Source: Agaribacterium sp. ZY112 (GTDB lineage Bacteria > Pseudomonadota > Gammaproteobacteria > Pseudomonadales > Cellvibrionaceae). From it: a stretch of 64,000 bases of DNA. The DNA lies in the NCBI RefSeq assembly GCF_041346925.1, contig NZ_CP166840.1, positions 310,001-374,000 of the forward strand. Reading direction: 5' to 3'. This document shows positions 39,202-48,034 of this stretch, one piece after another; position 1 is the stretch's first letter, and each line of letters begins with the position of its first letter. The position numbers and the translations under genes were made by a program. A model generated the notes under the pieces. That model worked only from the letters and a program-made list of their open reading frames with translations. It was not told the origin of the DNA and made no database searches.

Positions 39202-39420
39202 GGCTCTGTATCCAAGCCTGCGGAACGAAAAACGCGCCATTATTTTTCTGGCACGCACTTCAACCCTAGACCCTGCCACAAAAGCCTGAGAGCATTGCTG
39301 GGCAGTTTGTGTATACGCTACTTGTTCGTATAAGCAACAATGGGCGCCGCCTATTTAAACCCTAAGCCCCTGTTTAGATAGTGCAAGCTCATGTCATCAC
39401 ACTACATGGAAGATGGACCA

Positions 39421-41901
39421 ATGAAGCACCGCATCTTAGTCGCTGCAATTGCCGCGACGCTCAGCTTTAGTCTGGGCGCTTGTAAAGAAGAAACAAAGCT
39501 CGCTGTAAAAGAAGTAGAAAAAGCTGAAAGCACCCAGCTGACTAGTTCCGATGCCTTAATCACTCCGGCCGAAAAAGCGGCCAAGGAATTTAAAGGCAAA
39601 ATCGATATCGACATCCGTAAATCCAAAGCCGATTGGGAACCCTACATGCCCAAGGCTGCTCCGAGTGATGCGCCCAATGTTTTGATAGTGTTATACGATG
39701 ACACCGGTTTAGCGGCTTGGTCACCTTATGGTGGCGCTATTAATATGCCGACCCTCGACAAAATTGCCGAAAATGGTCTGACCTATACCCAGTTCCATAC
39801 AACCGCCCTGTGTTCACCAACCCGCTCCACTTTATTGACGGGGCGCAACCATCACGTCAACGGTTTTGCTTCCATCTCTGAAGCCACTAACGGTTTCCCC
39901 GGCCAGCATGGTCGCCTGCCAGAGCAAACGGCCACCATGGCCGAGGTGCTTCAAGAAAATGGCTGGAGTACCTTCTGGGTGGGTAAAAACCACAACCTTC
40001 CAGAAACCGATGTCGCCGAAGGTGCCAGTCGCAAGTCCTGGCCTCTGCAACAAGGTTTTGACCGCTTTTACGGCTTCTTAGGTGGTGAAACTAATAACTG
40101 GTATCCCGACTTGGTTGAAGACAACCACTTTATCGACCAGCCCTATATGCCCGAAGACGGCTATCACCTAAGTAAAGATTTGGCCGACCAAGCCATTAAG
40201 ATGATTCGCAATCAAAAAGCCTCAAACCCATCTAAACCTTGGTTTATGTGGTTTAACCCTGGCGCCAACCACGCCCCTCACCACAGCCCCAAAGACTATG
40301 CCGACAAATACAAAGGCGTGTTTGATGACGGTTATGAGGTATATCGTGAGTGGGTATTAGAGCGCATGAAAAAGCGCGGCATCGTACCTGCAACAACCAA
40401 ACTCACGCCAATTAATCCCATGCCTAAAGATATGGCCGACCCCAATGATGCGGTTCGCCCTTGGGATAGCCTAAGCGCCGACGAGAAAAAACTCTTTGTG
40501 CGTATGGCCGAAGTCTATGCTGGTTTTTCTGAGTACACCGATGCTCAAGTTGGTCGAATGATCGATTACCTAGAAAAAAGCAAACAATTGGAAAACACCA
40601 TTATTCTTTACGCTGCCGATAACGGTGCTTCCGGCGAAGGTACGCCCAACGGCTCTGTTAACGAAAATAAATTCTTTAACGGCTGGCCAGATAAAATGGA
40701 AGAAAACATGAAGTACCTCGACGTGCTGGGTGGCCCTGAGACTTATAACCACTACCCCACAGGCTGGGCTGCTGCATTTTCTTCACCTTTCCAAATGTTT
40801 AAGCGCTATTCACAATTTGCAGGCGGCACCGGTGATCCACTCGTTATCTCATGGCCTAAAGGCATTAAAGCGCGCGGAGAGCTGCGCCACCAGTACCACC
40901 ACAGTGTCGACATTGTGCCAACCATTCTTGAGTTAACCGGTTTAGAAATGCCTGAAGTATTTAAAGGTGTTCCTCAATACCCGCTTAACGGTGTATCTAT
41001 GGCCTATAGCTTTGACGCCACTCCCGATGCCAAAACCCAAAAAGAAGTTCAGTACTACACCATGTTTGGTACACGCGGAATTTGGAAAGATGGCTGGAAA
41101 GCCGTTGCTATGCACGCGCCCTTTGGTAAAGGCAACTTTGAACATGACAGGTGGGAACTCTACAACGTAGAAGAAGATAGATCTGAATCCACCGACCTTT
41201 CTGCGCAGTACCCCGAAAAACTCGAAGCCTTGAAAAAAGAGTGGTACAAGCAAGCTCAGGAAAACTTGGTCTTACCATTGGATGACAGAACTCCGCTTGA
41301 AATCCTAACCACCTATCGCCCTACAACGGAGAAAAAACGCGAGCGCTTTATCTACTTCCCGGATACCGCCCCCGTGCCTGAAGGTGTTGCAGCCAATGTT
41401 CGCGGCCGCTCCTATAAAATCTTAGCGAATGTGGAAATCACCAAAGGCAGTGACGGTGTTCTCTTTGCCCACGGCTCGCGCTTCGGTGGCCACAGTTTGT
41501 TTATTAAAGACGGTAAACTCAACTACGTGTACAACTTCCTCGGCATAGACCCGGAGCAAAAGTTCACAAGCAAAGAAAAACTCAAACCCGGCAAATACAC
41601 CCTCGGTGTTGAGTTTATTAAAGAGTCTAGTGGCAAGCACGGCGAGTCCATCGGTAAAGCCAAACTCTACATAGACGACAAAGTTGTTGCTGAAGGCCCC
41701 ATGCGTACCCAGCCTGGTAAATTCACACTCTCCGGTGACGGCCTGTGTATTGGTTACGACAGTGGCGATGCCGTTAGTAAAGAATATCAATCGCCGGGTC
41801 GTTTCAAAGGCGGCAACATTGATTTTGTTGGCATCACAGTTGAAGGCACGGATTATATCGACTTAGAGCAAGAAGCCCGACGCATGTTAATGAAGCACTA
41901 A
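39421..41901 (+). CDS. Lipoprotein arylsulfatase, copy 1, 826 aa
   Basis: The start ATG follows GGAAGATGGACCA, identical before copy 2. A lipobox (LSFSLGAC, Cys21) predicts a lipid anchor. The sulfatase domain has the formylglycine motif ALCSPTRSTLLTGRN with Cys131 (CxPxR), paired metal aspartates (VLYDDTG, 93-94) and the AADNGASGEG metal site. A C-terminal beta-sandwich (VLFAHGSRFGGHSLFIKDGKLNYVYNFLG) follows, as in Pseudomonas-type arylsulfatases. It removes sulfate esters, probably from algal or other marine glycans. It needs a maturase not seen in this window. Confidence 0.92.
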   Translation: MKHRILVAAIAATLSFSLGACKEETKLAVKEVEKAESTQLTSSDALITPAEKAAKEFKGKIDIDIRKSKADWEPYMPKAAPSDAPNVLIVLYDDTGLAAWSPYGGAINMPTLDKIAENGLTYTQFHTTALCSPTRSTLLTGRNHHVNGFASISEATNGFPGQHGRLPEQTATMAEVLQENGWSTFWVGKNHNLPETDVAEGASRKSWPLQQGFDRFYGFLGGETNNWYPDLVEDNHFIDQPYMPEDGYHLSKDLADQAIKMIRNQKASNPSKPWFMWFNPGANHAPHHSPKDYADKYKGVFDDGYEVYREWVLERMKKRGIVPATTKLTPINPMPKDMADPNDAVRPWDSLSADEKKLFVRMAEVYAGFSEYTDAQVGRMIDYLEKSKQLENTIILYAADNGASGEGTPNGSVNENKFFNGWPDKMEENMKYLDVLGGPETYNHYPTGWAAAFSSPFQMFKRYSQFAGGTGDPLVISWPKGIKARGELRHQYHHSVDIVPTILELTGLEMPEVFKGVPQYPLNGVSMAYSFDATPDAKTQKEVQYYTMFGTRGIWKDGWKAVAMHAPFGKGNFEHDRWELYNVEEDRSESTDLSAQYPEKLEALKKEWYKQAQENLVLPLDDRTPLEILTTYRPTTEKKRERFIYFPDTAPVPEGVAANVRGRSYKILANVEITKGSDGVLFAHGSRFGGHSLFIKDGKLNYVYNFLGIDPEQKFTSKEKLKPGKYTLGVEFIKESSGKHGESIGKAKLYIDDKVVAEGPMRTQPGKFTLSGDGLCIGYDSGDAVSKEYQSPGRFKGGNIDFVGITVEGTDYIDLEQEARRMLMKH

Positions 41902-41927
41902 GTTCTTATTAATTAATAACTATACTC

Positions 41928-41952
41928 ATCGGCCCTGCGGGGCCGATTTTTT
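41928..41952 (+). terminator. Intrinsic terminator of sulfatase 1
   Basis: ATCGGCCC-tgcg-GGGCCGAT is a perfect 8-bp stem followed by six T on the plus strand, 27 bp after the stop. Confidence 0.92.
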
Positions 41953-42303
41953 GACCCTAGATTAGTGTAAAAACAAACAGCAGCACGTCAGCCCCGCTAA
42001 GCGCATTTCCTTCTATTCCTTTTCCATTTAAGCCCCTACAAGAGCAGTGCCTATTTAACAAACAGCACTAGATCACAGAAGAGTAGAGTAAAAACCCAAC
42101 ACACAGAAAAAAGCGCGCCATTATTTTTCTGGCGCCCAAGTCTACGCTAGACCCCGTCACAAAAGCTTGAGAGCATTGCGAGGCAATCTGTGCATGCAGT
42201 ATTTGCTCAAAAAGCAAACAACTGTGCATCGCCTATTTAAGCTGCCAGCCCTTGTTTAAATAGAAACAACTTCTTTCATCAATTACACACGGAAGATGGA
42301 CCA
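41953..42303. other. Inter-sulfatase spacer
   Basis: This spacer contains the duplicated leader of sulfatase 2, which begins at about 42114. Conserved words with the first leader include CGCGCCATTATTTTTCTGGC, TGAGAGCATTGC and GCCTATTTAA. No gene is visible in the first half. Confidence 0.5.
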
Positions 42304-44784
42304 ATGAAGCATCGCCTCTTAGTCGCTGCAATCGCCGCGACGCTCGGCCTTAGCCTGAGCGCCTGTAAAGAAGAAACAAAACTCGCCGTAAAGGAAGTAG
42401 AAAAAGCTGAAAATACTCAGCTCACCACTTCCGACGCCCTTATTACTCCGGCCGAAAAAGCCGCAAAAGAGTTTAAAGGCAAAATCGACATCGACATCCG
42501 CAAATCCAAAGCTGACTGGGAACCTTATATGCCCAAAGCGGCTCCATCGGATGCCCCCAACGTGTTATTTGTTTTGTACGATGATACAGGCATGGCAGCT
42601 TGGTCCCCCTATGGTGGCGCCATCAATATGCCGACCCTGGACAAGATCGCGGAAAACGGCCTGACTTATACCCAGTTCCACACAACGGCTCTATGTTCGC
42701 CAACCCGCTCTACTTTATTAACCGGCCGCAATCACCACGTAAATGGTTTTGCTTCTATTTCTGAAGGCATTAATGGCTTCCCCGGCCAGCACGGTCGTAT
42801 CCCCGAAGAAACGGCAACCGTAGCCGAAATCCTTCAAGAAAATGGCTGGAGCACATTCTGGATTGGTAAAAACCACAACCTTCCAGAAACCGATGTTTCT
42901 GAAGGTGCGAGCCGCAAGCAGTGGCCTCTAGAGCAAGGCTTTGACCGTTTTTACGGTTTCTTAGGCGGTGAAACCAATAACTGGTATCCAGACTTGGTTG
43001 AAGATAATCACTTTATCGACCAGCCTTATCTACCAGAAGACGGCTACCACCTAAGTAAAGATTTGGCCGACCAAGCCATTAAGATGATTCGCAACCAAAA
43101 AGCCTCGAACCCATCTAAGCCTTGGTTCCTTTGGTTTAACCCAGGTGCCAACCACGCGCCTCACCACAGCCCTAAAGATTACGCCGATAAATATAAAGGC
43201 GTATTTGATGACGGTTATGAGGTGTATCGCGAATGGGTATTAAACCGCATGAAAGAGCGCGGTATCGTTCCTCAAAATACCAAGCTGACGCCACTTAACC
43301 CATTGCCAAAAGATTTGGCCGATGCTGCGGACATGGTTCCCGCCTGGGACAGCCTAAGTGCCGATCAGAAAAAACTCTTCACCCGTATGGCTGAAGTTTA
43401 CGCCGGTTTCTCTGAATACACCGACGCCCAAGTTGGCCGTATTATTGATTACCTAGAAAAAAGCAAACAGCTGGAAAACACCATTATTCTTTACGCTGCC
43501 GATAACGGCGCTTCGGGTGAAGGCACACCAAACGGCTCGGTTAACGAAAACAAATTCTTTAACGGCTGGCCAGATAAAATGGAAGAAAACATGAAGTACC
43601 TCGAGGTACTCGGTGGCCCTGAAACCTACAACCACTATCCTACTGGCTGGGCTGCAGCTTTTTCTTCACCATTCCAAATGTTTAAGCGCTACTCTCAATT
43701 TGCAGGCGGCACCGGTGATCCACTGGTAATCTCCTGGCCTAAAGGCATTAAAGCGCGCGGTGAATTGCGTCATCAGTATCACCACAGCACGGATATCGTA
43801 CCAACCATTCTTGAACTAACCGGTTTGGAAATGCCACAAGTATTTAAGGGCGCTCCCCAGTATCCACTTGCCGGTGTTTCTATGGCCTACAGCTTCGACG
43901 CCAAACCAGACGGCAAAACCCAAAAAGACGTTCAGTACTACAGCATGTTTGGTACTCGCGGTATTTGGAAAGATGGCTGGAAAGCAGCAAGCGTTCACGC
44001 CCCCTTTGGCAAAGGCGACTTTGAAAACGATAAATGGGAGCTCTACCACGTCGATGTCGACCGGTCAGAGTCGACCGATCTTGCCGCCAAATATCCTGAA
44101 AAACTCGAAGAGTTAAAAAAGGAATGGTTTAAACAAGCTCAGGAAAACTTAGTATTGCCACTGGATGACAGAACTCCGCTTGAGCAATTACTCACCTATA
44201 GACCGACCACTGAGAAACCACGTGAGCGCCATATCTACTACCCAGATACAGCCCCAGTGCCTGAAGGTGTTGCCGCCAATGTTCGCGGTCGCTCCTATAA
44301 GATATTGGCTAATGTCGAAATCACTAAAGACAGCGAAGGTGTGATCTTCGCTCACGGTTCACGCTTTGGTGGCCACAGCTTGTTTATTAAAGACGGCAAA
44401 CTTAACTACGTGTACAACTTCCTCGGTATAGACCCAGAGCAGAAGTTCACCAGCAAAGAAAAACTCAAACCTGGCACCTATACCGTTGGTGTTGAGTTTA
44501 TTAAAGAGTCTACCGGTAAACATAAAGAGTCTATTGGTAAAGCCAAACTTTACATAGACGACAAAGTTGTTGCTGAAGGCTCTATGCGTACCCAGCCCGG
44601 TAAGTTCACTCTTTCCGGTGACGGCCTATGTGTAGGTTACGACAGCGGCGATGCCGTAAGTAAAGAGTACAATTCTCCCGGACGTTTCACCGGCGGTGAA
44701 ATTCAAGGTGTTGCTGTTACGGTTGAAGGCGAAGCCTACGCCGACCTAGAGCAAGAAGCTCGCCGCTTGATGATGAAACACTAA
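42304..44784 (+). CDS. Lipoprotein arylsulfatase, copy 2, 826 aa
   Basis: It has the same length and layout as copy 1. The lipobox is LSLSAC (Cys21), the formylglycine motif is ALCSPTRSTLLTGRN, and the metal and C-terminal motifs are intact. Both copies look functional. Substitutions are scattered, with local clusters such as YFMA/REGI-type changes near residue 160 and a different charged stretch around residues 325-345 (LADAADMVPAWDSLSADQ). This suggests the duplicate is old enough to have begun diverging in specificity. A strong terminator follows, then the HAD lipoprotein gene. Confidence 0.92.
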   Translation: MKHRLLVAAIAATLGLSLSACKEETKLAVKEVEKAENTQLTTSDALITPAEKAAKEFKGKIDIDIRKSKADWEPYMPKAAPSDAPNVLFVLYDDTGMAAWSPYGGAINMPTLDKIAENGLTYTQFHTTALCSPTRSTLLTGRNHHVNGFASISEGINGFPGQHGRIPEETATVAEILQENGWSTFWIGKNHNLPETDVSEGASRKQWPLEQGFDRFYGFLGGETNNWYPDLVEDNHFIDQPYLPEDGYHLSKDLADQAIKMIRNQKASNPSKPWFLWFNPGANHAPHHSPKDYADKYKGVFDDGYEVYREWVLNRMKERGIVPQNTKLTPLNPLPKDLADAADMVPAWDSLSADQKKLFTRMAEVYAGFSEYTDAQVGRIIDYLEKSKQLENTIILYAADNGASGEGTPNGSVNENKFFNGWPDKMEENMKYLEVLGGPETYNHYPTGWAAAFSSPFQMFKRYSQFAGGTGDPLVISWPKGIKARGELRHQYHHSTDIVPTILELTGLEMPQVFKGAPQYPLAGVSMAYSFDAKPDGKTQKDVQYYSMFGTRGIWKDGWKAASVHAPFGKGDFENDKWELYHVDVDRSESTDLAAKYPEKLEELKKEWFKQAQENLVLPLDDRTPLEQLLTYRPTTEKPRERHIYYPDTAPVPEGVAANVRGRSYKILANVEITKDSEGVIFAHGSRFGGHSLFIKDGKLNYVYNFLGIDPEQKFTSKEKLKPGTYTVGVEFIKESTGKHKESIGKAKLYIDDKVVAEGSMRTQPGKFTLSGDGLCVGYDSGDAVSKEYNSPGRFTGGEIQGVAVTVEGEAYADLEQEARRLMMKH

Positions 44785-44800
44785 TAGCTCTTAGCACCTT

Positions 44801-44827
44801 AATCGGCCCCACCAGGGCCGATTTTAT
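44801..44827 (+). terminator. Intrinsic terminator of sulfatase 2
   Basis: AATCGGCCC-caccA-GGGCCGATT forms an 8-9 bp stem followed by TTTTATTT on the plus strand. It is equivalent to the terminator of copy 1. Confidence 0.88.
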
Positions 44828-44869
44828 TTACAGCCTAAGAATTTAGCACTCAATAAAAGGAGCTTATTA

Positions 44870-45856
44870 ATGGCACTTAGAATTATTAGCGCACTAGCAC
44901 TTAGCCTTGTTTTACTCGGCTGCAAAGAGCAACAAACAGATGCTCTACCCTCCTGGAACAACAACACAAGCAAACAGCAAATTATTGAATTTGTAGAACA
45001 AACAACAAACTCGGATTCAGAACACTATGTGCCCGTCAGCGAGCGCATAGCTGTATTTGATAACGACGGCACCCTCTGGGCCGAACAGCCCATGTACTTT
45101 CAATTATTTTTTGTATTGGACCAAATTAAAAAGCAGGCCTCTCAGCACCCTGAATGGAAGAACACTCAGCCTTTTAAAGCAGCACTCGAGGGCGACATCG
45201 CCACTCTTGAAAAAGGCGGTATGAAAGCGGTAATGACTCTGCTTATGGCCACTCACGCGGGTATGAGCACGGAAGAATTTAAACTCGAAGTCAGCAACTG
45301 GCTGAGTAACAGTGTGCACCCTACGACCAAACGCGCCTATACAGACATGATCTATCAGCCCATGTTAGAAGTGCTGAACTATATGCGCTCCAAAGGTTTT
45401 AAAACCTTTATCGTCTCCGGTGGCGGTATTGAATTTATACGAGTCTTTTCTGAAGAAGTCTATGGCATTCCTCCAGAGCAAGTTATTGGCAGCTCAATCA
45501 AAACAGGATTCAGCTGGCAGGAAGGCAAACCGATCATTCAACGCCTACCTGAGATTAATTTTATCGATGATAAAGAGGGGAAACCCCTAGCAATAAATCA
45601 CCACATAGGCCGCCGCCCTATTGCCGCCTTTGGCAATTCCGATGGTGACCATCAAATGCTGCAATGGACTGATGCAGGTAAAGGCTTAAGCTTAAAAGTA
45701 TTGGTGCATCATACCGACGCCCAAAGAGAATGGGCTTACGACAAAACATCAAGCATTGGTAAGCTAGATAAAGCATTACTTGAAGCGCAAGAAAAAAACT
45801 GGACAGTGATTAACATGAAAAACGACTGGAGAACTGTATTCCCTAATATAGAATAA
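44870..45856 (+). CDS. HAD-superfamily phosphatase lipoprotein
   Basis: AAAAGGAG precedes the ATG. A lipoprotein signal (MALRIISALALSLVLLGC) is followed by a haloacid dehalogenase fold. Motif I is AVFDNDGTLWAEQP (two aspartates), motif II is TFIVSGGG, and motif IV is AFGNSDGDHQML. It is therefore probably a phosphatase or phosphotransferase anchored on the periplasmic face of a membrane. Its position directly after the sulfatases suggests it acts on the same substrate, for example removing phosphate from desulfated fragments, but this is inference. Confidence 0.85.
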   Translation: MALRIISALALSLVLLGCKEQQTDALPSWNNNTSKQQIIEFVEQTTNSDSEHYVPVSERIAVFDNDGTLWAEQPMYFQLFFVLDQIKKQASQHPEWKNTQPFKAALEGDIATLEKGGMKAVMTLLMATHAGMSTEEFKLEVSNWLSNSVHPTTKRAYTDMIYQPMLEVLNYMRSKGFKTFIVSGGGIEFIRVFSEEVYGIPPEQVIGSSIKTGFSWQEGKPIIQRLPEINFIDDKEGKPLAINHHIGRRPIAAFGNSDGDHQMLQWTDAGKGLSLKVLVHHTDAQREWAYDKTSSIGKLDKALLEAQEKNWTVINMKNDWRTVFPNIE

Positions 45857-46137
45857 CAGTCCTGCTTAAGGCTTATAACCACTGCACAACTAGGCTGTTG
45901 CACATGCACGTACATATTAAGAGTGCAACTATCGTCGCCATTGATACAAGGTACGAGATAATAGGGGGCCAAAGGTCTCCTTGCTCCAATGGCGTATTGG
46001 TGTTCATCAAGAGCAGGCCCCCACAGCTACCACCAACAAGCCCGCCCTCAAGAAATCGTACAAAAAACAAACTAATCATGGCGCCTGCGTCAGCATTCCA
46101 GTATGCTGCGCGCCCCTTTACCCTATCGAGATGAAAT
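45857..46137. other. Spacer before rhlE
   Basis: Open frames of 70-90 codons occur on both strands here, but none has a ribosome binding site or a recognisable protein. I regard the region as non-coding. It should contain the rhlE promoter, which I cannot place. Confidence 0.35.
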
Positions 46138-47613
46138 GTGAGCAAACGCTTTGCCGATCTTGGCCTGCGAGCCGAACTATTAAAAGCTGTTGAAGACCAA
46201 GGCTACGATACTCCTTCCCCTATTCAGGCCGAGGCTATACCGGCGGTACTGGAAGGTCGAGACGTACTCGCAGCAGCACAAACAGGCACAGGTAAAACAG
46301 CAGGTTTTAGCTTGCCGATTCTCGATAGACTAAGCCGTGGTGAACGCGCCTCGGCCAACCAAGTTCGCGCCCTTATCCTATGTCCAACACGCGAACTTGC
46401 AGCCCAAGTAGCAGAAAATGTTGCCCACTATAGTGCGCATTTGCAATTAAGCTCAGCCGTCGTTTTTGGCGGAGTAAAGATCAACCCTCAGATGCAGCGC
46501 TTACGCCGTGGTGTTGATGTCTTGGTTGCAACACCAGGTCGTTTACTCGACCTTCACAACCAAAACGCCGTTAAGTTTAAGCAATTAGAAGTATTGGTCT
46601 TTGATGAAGCCGACCGCATGCTCGATATGGGGTTTATTCACGATATAAAACGTATTTTAAAAGTATTACCTAAAGAACGTCAGAGCCTGATGTTCTCAGC
46701 CACTTTCTCGAAAGAAATTCGAGAACTGGCTAAATCCATGGTGCGCAATCCCGTAGAAATATCTGTAACACCTCGCAATGCGGCGGCTAAAACCGTTAAA
46801 CAATGGTTGGTTCCCGTTGATAAAAAACAAAAAGCCCGCTTGCTTATCGCCTTATTCAAACAGTATCAATGGCAACAAGTACTCATCTTTTGCCGAACCA
46901 AACACGGCGCCAACAAATTAACAAAACAATTAATTGAAGCTGGTATTCAGGCGGCCGCGATTCATGGCAATAAAAGCCAAGGCGCACGCACACGCGCACT
47001 GGCCGAATTTAAAGATTTAAAAATACGTGCATTAGTTGCCACCGACATTGCTGCTCGCGGCATTGATATCGACCAACTACCGCAAGTGGTTAACCATGAC
47101 CTTCCTAATGTCCCAGAAGACTATGTTCACCGCATAGGCCGAACAGGTCGTGCTGGAGCCACAGGTGAAGCCGTTTCACTTGTAGCTGCTGACGAACATA
47201 AACTGCTTGTCGATATTGAACGCTTAATAGGTAAGCTTATTGATCGTGAGTACGAGCCAGGCTTTGAACCTTCGCATGAGTTGCCAGCATCAACAGCTAA
47301 TTTTAAACCTAAAAAAATAAAAAAACCGAAAAAGCCAAAATCAACTAACGAAAACCGAACACAAGAGCAAGGAAACCGCCCTGCTCGAAATGCTACAAAC
47401 AATAAAAAACGCAAAGACAATCATCGTAATAGCGATGAACACCGCGACGGCCAAAAGCCAACTGGCAGCCGTCATAAACGTCGCAGCGGTAATAGCAGCA
47501 ATAAAACGACCAGCAACAACAGCAAAGCTAGTAATCGCGATGGTCGCAATGTCAACGGTGAAAAAACCAAAAGTCGACCTAAAAGCGCTGGCACACTTGT
47601 TAAACGCCGTTAA
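46138..47613 (+). CDS. rhlE: DEAD-box RNA helicase, RhlE type
   Basis: The helicase motifs are complete: Q motif ([14 protein letters not shown]), motif I AQTGTGKT (about residue 47), [20 protein letters not shown] and HRIGRTGR. After residue about 370 there is a 120-residue low-complexity tail rich in Lys, Arg and Asn, typical of RhlE and likely to bind RNA. The start is GTG at 46138 ([10 protein letters not shown]), with GAG eight bases upstream. RhlE works in ribosome assembly and RNA turnover and is often important in the cold. Confidence 0.92.
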   Translation: MSKRFADLGLRAELLKAVEDQGYDTPSPIQAEAIPAVLEGRDVLAAAQTGTGKTAGFSLPILDRLSRGERASANQVRALILCPTRELAAQVAENVAHYSAHLQLSSAVVFGGVKINPQMQRLRRGVDVLVATPGRLLDLHNQNAVKFKQLEVLVFDEADRMLDMGFIHDIKRILKVLPKERQSLMFSATFSKEIRELAKSMVRNPVEISVTPRNAAAKTVKQWLVPVDKKQKARLLIALFKQYQWQQVLIFCRTKHGANKLTKQLIEAGIQAAAIHGNKSQGARTRALAEFKDLKIRALVATDIAARGIDIDQLPQVVNHDLPNVPEDYVHRIGRTGRAGATGEAVSLVAADEHKLLVDIERLIGKLIDREYEPGFEPSHELPASTANFKPKKIKKPKKPKSTNENRTQEQGNRPARNATNNKKRKDNHRNSDEHRDGQKPTGSRHKRRSGNSSNKTTSNNSKASNRDGRNVNGEKTKSRPKSAGTLVKRR

Positions 47614-47652
47614 CATTAAAAGCAGTATTAAACCCATAATAGAAAATGAAAC

Positions 47653-47677
47653 ATGCCCTCAATAAAATAGAGGGCAT
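47653..47677. terminator. Hairpin after rhlE
   Basis: ATGCCCTC / GAGGGCAT is a perfect 8-bp stem 39 bp after the rhlE stop. There is no T tract, so it is a weak terminator candidate. Confidence 0.45.
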
Positions 47678-48034
47678 AAATCTATAGGCACTAGATCATC
47701 CCATCAAAGCTTAGTAAATCTCTCCTCACAGAATGCAAGCTATAGAACATATCCAGTAGTAACGAAGTACTTTTCTTGATCCTTACCCTGAAAAACACCA
47801 CTTATTACTTTTTCGAATAAGACAAGGCGTCGTGTTACTGACGCAGTTTGATACTTAAATTCCCACATGCATCATGGTGGCGCGTTTTTCATTGACAGTA
47901 CATACAAACACAACCAATAATGCGCCTTTGATATAGCTATAACCTTCCTACCATTTACTACTTAAGGTTCTATATCAGAGTTCCCAGGGATGGCTTGCAC
48001 TATAAATTTAGCTTCAATAAAAATAAGGTGTCCC
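47678..48034. other. Upstream region of the lectin/beta-helix gene
   Basis: This 357-bp stretch has no supported gene. It contains a good sigma-70-type promoter at 47892-47921 and an AT-rich leader with the RBS AAGGTG just before the start. Confidence 0.5.
47892..47921 (+). promoter_or_regulatory. Candidate promoter of lectin/beta-helix gene
   Basis: A perfect TTGACA (-35) and AATAAT (-10) are spaced by 18 bp. They lie about 115 bp upstream of the start. Confidence 0.5.

Larger units (their letters stand above)
39233..41952 (+). repeat. Tandem duplication unit 1 (leader, sulfatase, terminator)
   Basis: From a 20-bp identical word (CGCGCCATTATTTTTCTGGC) through the sulfatase gene to its terminator, this segment matches unit 2 at an offset of about 2.88 kb. 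Leader similarity is patchy, while coding similarity is high throughout. Confidence 0.85.
42114..44827 (+). repeat. Tandem duplication unit 2 (leader, sulfatase, terminator)
   Basis: This is the second copy of the leader-sulfatase-terminator unit, offset by about 2.88 kb from the first. Both units place the gene start the same distance from the 20-bp conserved word. Confidence 0.85.

Noticed and set aside
42304..44784. Second sulfatase copy as a pseudogene
   Set aside because: The frame is intact over 826 codons, all catalytic motifs are preserved, and start site and terminator are in place.
45873..46145. Hydrophobic 90-codon minus-strand frame before rhlE
   Set aside because: It has no ribosome binding site, its composition is irregular and it overlaps the rhlE start. 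Nothing supports expression.
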